A stretch of 64,000 nucleotides of DNA from Microbacterium sp. JZ31 (GTDB taxonomy: Bacteria > Actinomycetota > Actinomycetes > Actinomycetales > Microbacteriaceae). A program made the position numbers and the translations under genes. A model generated the notes under the pieces. That model saw only the letters and a list, made by a program, of their open reading frames with translations. It ran no database searches and was not told the origin of the DNA. Position 1 is the first letter of the stretch; every line of letters begins with the position of its first letter. Positions 54,402 to 61,327 of the stretch are shown piece by piece. The stretch spans positions 1,922,001 to 1,986,000 of the forward strand of contig NZ_CP017661.1 in NCBI RefSeq assembly GCF_016805985.1, read 5' to 3'.

Positions 54402-54460
54402 GCGGAAGCCCCTGCGCTCGCACCCGCGGCGGCAACCCCGTGGGGGCTTCCGCCGCGGGT
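54402..54460. terminator. terminator between convergent pknL and aroG, with two competing stems
   Basis: ACCCGCGGCGG (54422-54432) pairs perfectly with CCGCCGCGGGT (54450-54460). Alternatively GCGGAAGCCCC (54402-54412) pairs with GGGGCTTCCGC (54443-54453). The two 11-bp stems share bases and exclude each other. The site lies 14 nt past the aroG stop on the minus strand and 124 nt after pknL. Confidence 0.7.
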
Positions 54461-54473
54461 CACGACGACGGCG

Positions 54474-55823
54474 TCAGCGCTTCTCGAGCTCTTCCGCGAC
54501 GAGGAAGGCGAGCTCCAGCGACTGCATGTGGTTCAGACGTGGGTCGCACAGCGACTCGTACCGGGTCGCGAGCGTCGCCTCGTCGATCTGCTCGGAGCCG
54601 CCCAGGCACTCGGTCACGTCGTCGCCCGTGAGCTCGACGTGGATGCCGCCGGGGAAGGTCCCGACCGCGCGGTGCGCCTCGAAGAATCCGCGCACCTCGT
54701 CGATCACATCGTCGAAGCGGCGGGTCTTGTAGCCGGTCGGCGTCGTGATGCCGTTGCCGTGCATGGGGTCGGTGACCCACAGCGGCTTCGCACCCGAGTC
54801 CTTGACGGCCTCGAGCAGCGGCGGCAGCGCGTCGCGGATCTTCCCGGCGCCCATGCGGGTGATGAAGGTCAGACGCCCGGGCTCGCGCTCGGGGTCGAGC
54901 TTGTCGATCAGCGCGAGCGCCGTGTCGGGGCTCGTCGTCGGGCCGAGCTTCACGCCGATCGGGTTGCGGATGCGCGAGAAGTAGTCGACGTGCGCGCCGT
55001 CCAGGTCGCGCGTGCGCTCCCCGATCCACACGAAGTGCGCCGACGTGTTGTAGGGCGTGCCGGTGCGCGAGTCGATGCGGGTCAGAGGGCGCTCGTAGTC
55101 CATCAGCAGGCCCTCGTGGCCCGTGTAGAACTCGACGCGCTTCAGCTCGTCGAAGTCGGCGCCCGCCGCCTCCATAAACTTGATGGCGCGGTCGATCTCG
55201 GCCGCAAGCCGCTCGTAGCGCTGGTTCGCGGGGTTCTCGGCGAAGCCCTTGTTCCAGGAGTGCACCTCGCGCAGGTCGGCGAAACCGCCCTGCGTGAACG
55301 CCCGGATCAGGTTCAGGGTCGACGCGGACGTGTGGTACGCCTTCAGCAGGCGCTGCGGGTCGGGCGTGCGGGACACGGCCGTGAAGTCGTAGCCGTTGGC
55401 GATGTCGCCGCGGTAGGCCGGCAGCGTGACGTCGCCGCGCGTCTCCATGTCGCTCGAGCGCGGCTTGGCGAACTGTCCCGCCATGCGGCCCATCTTGATC
55501 ACGGGCATCGATGCGCCGTAGGTCAGGACGACCGCCATCTGCAGCAGCGTCTTGACGCGGTTGCGGATCTTGTCGGCCGTGGCGCCCGCGAAGGTCTCGG
55601 CGCAGTCGCCGCCCTGGAGCAGGAACGCGCGGCCGGACGCCGCCTGGGCGAGTCGGTCCTTGAGGCTGTCGACCTCGCCTGCGAACACGAGCGGCGGCTG
55701 CTGGGCGAGCTCGGCCGAGACGCGCTCGACCTCGGCATAGTCGGGCCACTCCGGCTGCTGCTTGATCGGGAGAGAGCGCCAGGCGTCGAGGGCGCTCGGA
55801 TCGAGGCGAGCCGTGCTGTGCAT
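54474..55823 (-). CDS. aroG: 3-deoxy-7-phosphoheptulonate synthase, class II
   Basis: A 449-residue class II (plant-like) DAHP synthase joining phosphoenolpyruvate and erythrose 4-phosphate, the entry to aromatic amino acids and to menaquinone. Features are QQPEWPD, FLLQGGDCAETF (metal-binding Cys), VIKMGRMAGQFAKPRS, FYTGHEGLLMDYE, GVKLGPTTSPD, DPMHGNG and GGIHVELTGDDVTECLGG. Start is ATG 55823; the frame is open far upstream but only as a shadow. Corresponds to Rv2178c. Allosteric regulation is likely but not readable here. Confidence 0.96.
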   Translation of the reverse strand: MHSTARLDPSALDAWRSLPIKQQPEWPDYAEVERVSAELAQQPPLVFAGEVDSLKDRLAQAASGRAFLLQGGDCAETFAGATADKIRNRVKTLLQMAVVLTYGASMPVIKMGRMAGQFAKPRSSDMETRGDVTLPAYRGDIANGYDFTAVSRTPDPQRLLKAYHTSASTLNLIRAFTQGGFADLREVHSWNKGFAENPANQRYERLAAEIDRAIKFMEAAGADFDELKRVEFYTGHEGLLMDYERPLTRIDSRTGTPYNTSAHFVWIGERTRDLDGAHVDYFSRIRNPIGVKLGPTTSPDTALALIDKLDPEREPGRLTFITRMGAGKIRDALPPLLEAVKDSGAKPLWVTDPMHGNGITTPTGYKTRRFDDVIDEVRGFFEAHRAVGTFPGGIHVELTGDDVTECLGGSEQIDEATLATRYESLCDPRLNHMQSLELAFLVAEELEKR

Positions 55824-55867
55824 GACTTCGATGCTAGTGCCGTCCGAGAGGTGCCTCGGACCGTGTG

Positions 55868-56605
55868 TCAGTCCCGCGCGGGCGCGGAGGATGCATCGAC
55901 GACGGGCTCGGCGACCGCGTCGTCGACCGTCGTCCGCTTCGATTTCTCCGACGACGCGTACACGTCGCGGTACCGCTGCCCGCCGAGCTGCTGCAGCGCG
56001 ACCATGATCTCGTCGGTCACCGACCGCAGCACGTAGCGGTCGTTCTCCATGCCCTCGTAGCGCGTGAAGTCGAGCGGCTCGCCGATCACGATGCCGACGC
56101 GCATGATGCGCGGGATCGTCCGGCCGATCGGCATCATCGTGTCGGTGTCCACCATGACGACGGGGAGCACGGGCACCTTCGCCTCCATCGCCATGCGGGC
56201 GATGCCCGTCCGGCCGCGATACAGGATGCCGTCGGGGCTGCGGGTGCCCTCGGGATAGATCCCGAGCAGCTCCTCGCGCCCGAGCACCTGGAGGGCCGTG
56301 TTCAACGCCGCCTCGGATGCCGATCCGCCCGAGCGGTCGATCGGGATCTGCCCGGTCCCCTTCATGAACCACTTCGTGGCCCAGCCCTTCAGACCCCTGC
56401 CCGTGAAGTACTCGCTCTTGGCAAGGAAGGTCATCGGCCGCTCGATCATGAGCGGTAGGAAGATCGAGTCCGCCACGGACAGGTGGTTGCTGGCGAGGAT
56501 GGCCCCGCCGACCGGAGGGATGTTCTCGGCGCCGATGATCCACGGCCGGAAGATCGCCTTCACGATCGGCCCGACCACGATGTACTTCATCAGCCAATAG
56601 AACAC
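55868..56605 (-). CDS. 1-acyl-sn-glycerol-3-phosphate acyltransferase (PlsC family)
   Basis: A 245-residue lysophospholipid acyltransferase. The catalytic motif NHLSVAD (NHx4D) is at about residues 40-46 and the glycerophosphate-binding YPEGTRS is about 75 residues later, with the PVLPVVM strand following. An N-terminal hydrophobic helix (about 1-18) anchors it to the membrane. It makes phosphatidic acid for phospholipids. Initiates at GTG 56605. It corresponds to the Rv2182c position; divergent from the FadD gene, 71 bp apart. Confidence 0.92.
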   Translation of the reverse strand: MFYWLMKYIVVGPIVKAIFRPWIIGAENIPPVGGAILASNHLSVADSIFLPLMIERPMTFLAKSEYFTGRGLKGWATKWFMKGTGQIPIDRSGGSASEAALNTALQVLGREELLGIYPEGTRSPDGILYRGRTGIARMAMEAKVPVLPVVMVDTDTMMPIGRTIPRIMRVGIVIGEPLDFTRYEGMENDRYVLRSVTDEIMVALQQLGGQRYRDVYASSEKSKRTTVDDAVAEPVVDASSAPARD

Positions 56606-56676
56606 GGGGAGAGTCTAGAGGGACACTAGAATCGACCGAACCCGCCATTGCCCTGTCCGGTACCGAAGGAGCTGCC

Positions 56677-58506
56677 GTGATCGAATTCTCGACACCCGCG
56701 ATCGTCCCCGCCGATCCCGAGGCGAACGTCGCCGACCTGCTCGTCGAGCGCGCGCGTGCGACCCCCGACCGTCCGATCTTCGCAGTGCCCGAGGGCGATG
56801 GATGGCGCGACGTCACCGCCGCGGAGTTCGAGCGCCAGGTGATCGCGCTCGCCAAGGGCTTCGTCGCGGCCGGCATCCAGCCCGGCGAGAAGATCGGGTT
56901 CCTCGCCAAGACGACGTACGAGTGGACGCTGGTCGACTTCGCACTCTTCTACGCCGGTGCCGTCATGGTGCCGGTCTACGAGACCAGCTCCCCCTCGCAG
57001 ATCCAGTGGATTCTGTCCGACTCCGGTGCCGTGAATCTCATCGTCGAGACTGCCGCGCATCACGAGTCCTACCAGTCCGTCGCCGACGAGCTGCCGCTCA
57101 TCCGCTCCGTGTGGCGCTTGGACGAGGGCTTGATCGCGAAGCTGACCGCGGACGGCCAGGCGATCGAGGATGCCGAGATCGAGCGCCGCCGCGGCCTCGC
57201 GAACGGCTCGGACATCGCGACGATCATCTACACCTCGGGGTCCACCGGACGCCCGCGAGGCTGCGTGCTGACGCACAGCAACTTTGTCGAGCTCTCGCGC
57301 AATGCGACGGAGGCGCTCAGCGAGGTCGTGCACGCCCCCGGCGCGTCGACCGTCCTGTTCATTACGACGGCGCATGTGTTCGCGCGCTTCATGTCGATCC
57401 TCTACATCCACGCGGGGGTCAAGACCGGTCACGAGCCGAACACCAAGAACCTCGTCAAGACGCTCGGCTCGTTCAAGCCGACGCTGCTGCTCGCCGTGCC
57501 GCGCGTGTTCGAGAAGGTCTACAACTCCGCCGAGCAGAAGACCGAATCGGAGGGCAAGGGCAGGATCTTCCGCGCCGCGGCCAAGACGGCGATCGAGCAC
57601 TCGCGCCGCCTGCAGGACGGCGAGAAGATCGGTCTCGGCCTGAAGCTGAGGTTCGCGCTGTTCGACAAGCTGGTGTACGGGAAGCTGCGGGCGCTCATGG
57701 GCGGTCGCGTGACGCACGCCGTGTCGGGCTCCGCTCCCCTGGGCGCCCGCCTCGGGCACTTCTTCCACAGCCTCGGCATCACGATCCTCGAGGGCTACGG
57801 CCTCACCGAGACCACCGCGCCCGCCACGGTGAACCTGCCCCGCCTGAGCAAGGTCGGCACGGTCGGCCCGACGCTGCCGGGCGTCGGCATCCGCGTCGCC
57901 GACGACGGCGAGATCCAGGTCAAGGGCATCAACGTGTTCCGCGAGTACTGGCAGAACGCGGAGGCGACCGCCGCGGCCTTCGACGGCGAGTGGTTCCGGA
58001 CGGGAGACCTCGGCGCCTTCGACGCCGACGGATATCTGTCGATCACGGGGCGCAAGAAGGAGATCATCGTCACGGCGGGCGGCAAGAACGTCGCCCCCGC
58101 CGCGCTCGAGGACCCGATCCGCGCCAACCCGATCGTCGGTCAGGTCGTCGTGGTCGGCGATCAGAAGCCGTTCATCTCCGCGCTCGTGACGCTCGACCCC
58201 GAGATGCTTCCCGCGTGGCTCGCCACGCACGGCGAGAGCCCGGATCTCACGCTCGAGCAGGCGGCGAAGAACGCGACCGTGCGCGCCGAGGTGCAGCGTG
58301 CGATCGACGAGGCGAACACGCGTGTCTCGCGTGCCGAGTCGATCCGGAAGTTCGTGATCCTCGGCACGGAGTGGACGGAGGCCACGGGCCACCTGACCCC
58401 CAAGCTGTCGATCAAGCGCGCGGAAATCAAGAAGGACTTCGCGCACGAGATCGAGGACCTCTATGCCGCCAAGGACGCAACGACCAATCTGTCCGTCGCG
58501 GGCTGA
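56677..58506 (+). CDS. long-chain fatty acid--CoA ligase (FadD15-like, AMP-binding)
   Basis: A 609-residue adenylate-forming enzyme activating fatty acids as acyl-CoA. The P-loop-like IIYTSGSTGRPRG starts near residue 186. The ATP-binding LEGYGLTETTAP, the hinge-side WFRTGDLGAFD, and the catalytic-lysine region SIKRAEIKKDF near the C-terminus are all present. Length and the LSRNATEAL-type insert match the FadD15/FACL-6 group. Initiates at GTG 56677 with AAGGAG upstream. It probably supplies acyl-CoA for the divergent PlsC acyltransferase. A strong terminator follows. Confidence 0.93.
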   Translation: MIEFSTPAIVPADPEANVADLLVERARATPDRPIFAVPEGDGWRDVTAAEFERQVIALAKGFVAAGIQPGEKIGFLAKTTYEWTLVDFALFYAGAVMVPVYETSSPSQIQWILSDSGAVNLIVETAAHHESYQSVADELPLIRSVWRLDEGLIAKLTADGQAIEDAEIERRRGLANGSDIATIIYTSGSTGRPRGCVLTHSNFVELSRNATEALSEVVHAPGASTVLFITTAHVFARFMSILYIHAGVKTGHEPNTKNLVKTLGSFKPTLLLAVPRVFEKVYNSAEQKTESEGKGRIFRAAAKTAIEHSRRLQDGEKIGLGLKLRFALFDKLVYGKLRALMGGRVTHAVSGSAPLGARLGHFFHSLGITILEGYGLTETTAPATVNLPRLSKVGTVGPTLPGVGIRVADDGEIQVKGINVFREYWQNAEATAAAFDGEWFRTGDLGAFDADGYLSITGRKKEIIVTAGGKNVAPAALEDPIRANPIVGQVVVVGDQKPFISALVTLDPEMLPAWLATHGESPDLTLEQAAKNATVRAEVQRAIDEANTRVSRAESIRKFVILGTEWTEATGHLTPKLSIKRAEIKKDFAHEIEDLYAAKDATTNLSVAG

Positions 58507-58517
58507 CGTCTGCTCAC

Positions 58518-58551
58518 GCAGAAGGCCCCGGAGCGATCCGGGGCCTTCTGC
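58518..58551. terminator. bidirectional terminator after the FadD gene
   Basis: GCAGAAGGCCCCGGA (58518-58532), loop GCGA and TCCGGGGCCTTCTGC (58537-58551): a perfect 15-bp stem, the strongest hairpin in the window. It begins 11 nt after the FadD stop and can also serve def from the other side. Confidence 0.9.
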
Positions 58552-58579
58552 ATTGCTCCCGGCTCCGGCCGCGGAGAGG

Positions 58580-58629
58580 CTCTCCCCGTTTCGGCTCGTC
58601 GCTTCGCTCCTCGCTCAACGACCGGAGAG
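58580..58629. repeat. possible interspersed Microbacteriaceae repeat
   Basis: CTCTCC (58580-58585) and GGAGAG (58624-58629) bracket a CGTTTCGGCTCGTCGCTTCG...CTCGCTCAACGACCGG core in a non-coding gap. Its CTCGCT(N)CGCTC-type centre is similar to 36121-36141 at the murC end. I recall such elements as frequent between genes in this family, but could not search. Confidence 0.4.
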
Positions 58630-58662
58630 GGCAGGTCGCCCCATGGGAGGCGTCCCCGGGTG

Positions 58663-59154
58663 CTAGAACCAGTCGGACTCCCGCACGGCCTTCATCGCCT
58701 TGGCGCGCTCCTCCTTGGTGAGCCGCTGCAGGTAGACGACGCCGTCGAGGTGGTCGGTCTCGTGCTGCAGCATCTGCGCCATCAGGCCCTCGCCCTCGAG
58801 CACGACCGGCTTGCCGTCGAGGTCGATGCCCTCCGCGCGCGCGTACGGATGCCGCGGCGTGTCATGCCACAGACCGGGCACGGACAGGCAACCCTCCCCC
58901 GTCGGCTGCGGCTCGCCGCGCACCTCGACGATGCGGGGGTTCAGGATGTAGCCGATCTCGTCGTCGACGTTGTAGCTGAACGCTCGCACGCCGACCCCGA
59001 TCTGCGGAGCGGCGACGCCCGCGCGACCGGGCAGCGCGACCGAGTCGAGCAGATCCTGCACGAGCGCGCGCACGCCCTCGTCGATCGTCTGGATCTCGGC
59101 GGCAGGCGTGCGCAGCACCGGGTCGCCGTACAGGCGGATCTCGCGCGCGGTCAT
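58663..59154 (-). CDS. def: peptide deformylase
   Basis: A 163-residue metalloenzyme that removes the formyl group from new proteins. Motif 1 GVAAPQIG (46-53), motif 2 EGCLS (87-91, metal ligand C89) and motif 3 QHETDHLDG (130-138, ligands H131 and H135, catalytic E132) are all intact. ATG 59154 overlaps the upstream ATPase stop by 4 nt (ATGA), so translation of def depends at least partly on that gene. Near-normal length; no frameshift. Confidence 0.95.
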   Translation of the reverse strand: MTAREIRLYGDPVLRTPAAEIQTIDEGVRALVQDLLDSVALPGRAGVAAPQIGVGVRAFSYNVDDEIGYILNPRIVEVRGEPQPTGEGCLSVPGLWHDTPRHPYARAEGIDLDGKPVVLEGEGLMAQMLQHETDHLDGVVYLQRLTKEERAKAMKAVRESDWF

Positions 59155-61241
59155 GCCGAGCGGCTCTCGCGCAGGCCGTCGACCACGCGGGCGGCGAGGT
59201 CGCGGGCCGCTTCGCGCGTCGCCGGCTGCAGGTCGCGGTAGACGATGGCGGATCCGGTCGCGAGCGCGCGGTCGTACGGCAGGTGCACGACGGAGCGCAC
59301 GCGGCTGCCGAAGTGCACCTCGAGCTCGCTGAGACGCACCATCGGGGCGCCCTCCGACTGCTGGTTCAGCACCACGATCGCATCGCGCGCGAGCTGCTCG
59401 TAGCCGTTGGACTCGAGCCACGTGATCGTCTCGGACGCGAGGCGCACCTCGTCGAGGTTCAGACCCGTCACGATGATCAGCTGGTCGGCGTGCGCGAGCG
59501 TCGCGTTCATGACGGAGTGGATGATGCCCGTGCCCGTGTCGGTCAGCACGAGCGAGTAGAAGTGCTCGGCGACGTCGGCCACGCGGCGGTAATCGTCCTC
59601 GCCGAACGCCTCCGCGATCCGGGGATCCGGGTCCGACGCGAGGACGTCGAGACGCGTCTCGTCGCGCGCGACGAAGCGCGAGATGTCGTTGAAGCCCCGG
59701 ATCTCTCCGGCCTTGTGGACGAGGTCCCGCACGGTCTTGTCCGTGCGCTTGCCGATCCGGTCCGCGAGCGTGCCGCGGTCGGGGTTCGCGTCGATCGCGA
59801 TCACGCGGTCCTCGCGACCGTCCGCGAGCGCCATGCCCAGCAGCGTCGTGATCGTCGTCTTGCCGACACCGCCCTTGCGGCTCAGGATCGGCACGAAGCG
59901 CGTCTCGCCGGACAGCGGCGCCGCGACCCTGGCCTCGAGCGCCTTGCGCGCGCGCACCTTGCGGCTGTCGCCGAGGTTGATGCGTCCGCCGGTCAGGCCG
60001 TAGACGAACTCGCTCCAGGCGCCCTCGGGGGCGGCCTTGGCGACACGATGCGGGTTGAGCACACGGTCGGCGGTGAGCAGATCGCTGGACTCGCGCTCCG
60101 CGTTCTTGCCGAGGTCCTCGAGGCGGCGCGCGCTCATCGTGATGGCTCCTGACGTCTTCTGCGTGTTCGGGTCGGGCTCGGGCGTGGCGGCGCGCTGCGC
60201 GGCCGACTCCTCCGCCCAGACGCGGGCGTACGACTTCGCCCCGTCGACGGCGGACGGCGTGGTCTCGCTGATGGCCGGCTCGCTGTCGGCGATCGTGCCC
60301 TCGGCCGGCTCGCTCTCGGCGGTCGTGCCCTCGGCCGGCTCGCCCTCGACGGGCTCGTCCGCAGCGGGCTCGTCCTCTGCGGACTCGTCCTCGTCGGACT
60401 CATCGACGGCGTGGGGGGCGTCCTTCTCCGGCTCGGCGGGCACGGGACGGACCGCGTGCTCCGCGGCCAGCTCCGCCGCCGCCGCCCGCCACCCGTCGAC
60501 GTGAGGATCATCCGACGCGCGCCGGTCCTCACCCGCGGGCTCCTGGTCCTCGTCGGCGGACGCGTCGCTCTCGGCGAGGGCGGCGCGATCCTCCGGCGCG
60601 ACGGGCTCCTCCTCGACGTATCCGTCCTCGATCCGCTGGTCCTCGGTCGACGCGTCGGCGGTGTCGTCCCGGGCCGGCTCGTCCTCGACGAACGCCTCGT
60701 CGGCGTCTGCGACCGGCTCGTCGTGCGACGGCTCGTCCTCGAAGAACGCGTCCTCGACGTGGCCGCCGTCGGCGTGCTCGTCGACGACGTCCTCGTCCGC
60801 GTCGGACTCGTCCTGGTCGTGATCCTGCGCGGCGGACTCCTCGGGCACGACGACGACGTCGATGACCTCGTCGTCGGCGGGCGCCTGATCGCGCTCGGCG
60901 AGGTGGTCGCGCACGGCGTCGACGACGTCCTCCACGATCTCCCCCGTGAACGCGGGCTCCTCGCCCGCCTCGCGGGCGCGGTCGACCGCCTCGGCTGCCT
61001 CCGCGATCTCCTCCGCGGGGAGCTCGATCACGATCCCGCCGCTGCGCAGGTCACCCGGCTCGATCTCGTCGTCGACGACCTCGTCGTCGGGCTCCTCGAG
61101 CACCTGCGGCAGCACGACCCGCACCTGGGCCGTCCCCGGCCCCATGATGCCGATCGCGGTCGTGTCGAGTCCGCCCTCCGCGAGGACGCCGTGGTCCTCG
61201 CCCTCGGTCGGGTTGTCGTCAGGATCGGTCGTGATCTTCAC
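59151..61241 (-). CDS. MinD/EspI-like ATPase with long acidic N-terminus
   Basis: A 696-residue protein. Residues 1-345 are Asp/Glu/Ala/Pro-rich and probably disordered, with tandem EPAEGTT/EPAEGTI units (301-316). From about 400 a conserved block begins ([25 protein letters not shown]) and leads into a SIMIBI-class ATPase. KGGVGKTT (456-463) is the deviant Walker [13 protein letters not shown] is the switch region; VLTDTGTGI and VVLNQQS follow. This carboxy half resembles EspI-type ATPases linked to type VII secretion, but no esx genes are present, so a role in positioning or in other membrane complexes is equally possible. It overlaps def by 4 nt. Confidence 0.8.
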   Translation of the reverse strand: MKITTDPDDNPTEGEDHGVLAEGGLDTTAIGIMGPGTAQVRVVLPQVLEEPDDEVVDDEIEPGDLRSGGIVIELPAEEIAEAAEAVDRAREAGEEPAFTGEIVEDVVDAVRDHLAERDQAPADDEVIDVVVVPEESAAQDHDQDESDADEDVVDEHADGGHVEDAFFEDEPSHDEPVADADEAFVEDEPARDDTADASTEDQRIEDGYVEEEPVAPEDRAALAESDASADEDQEPAGEDRRASDDPHVDGWRAAAAELAAEHAVRPVPAEPEKDAPHAVDESDEDESAEDEPAADEPVEGEPAEGTTAESEPAEGTIADSEPAISETTPSAVDGAKSYARVWAEESAAQRAATPEPDPNTQKTSGAITMSARRLEDLGKNAERESSDLLTADRVLNPHRVAKAAPEGAWSEFVYGLTGGRINLGDSRKVRARKALEARVAAPLSGETRFVPILSRKGGVGKTTITTLLGMALADGREDRVIAIDANPDRGTLADRIGKRTDKTVRDLVHKAGEIRGFNDISRFVARDETRLDVLASDPDPRIAEAFGEDDYRRVADVAEHFYSLVLTDTGTGIIHSVMNATLAHADQLIIVTGLNLDEVRLASETITWLESNGYEQLARDAIVVLNQQSEGAPMVRLSELEVHFGSRVRSVVHLPYDRALATGSAIVYRDLQPATREAARDLAARVVDGLRESRSA

Positions 61242-61327
61242 GCGGGTTCACTCCAACGGGGTTGCTGTCCCCCGACCGGGCGAGCCCCTCCCGCCCCGGC
61301 ACCCGGCGGTACCGGGCGCCCCCCAGA

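Noticed and set aside
59151..61241. ParA of a chromosome partition system with parS
   Set aside because: No parB follows and no TGTTTCACGTGAAACA-like site was seen; the ATPase looks closer to the EspI/MinD group.
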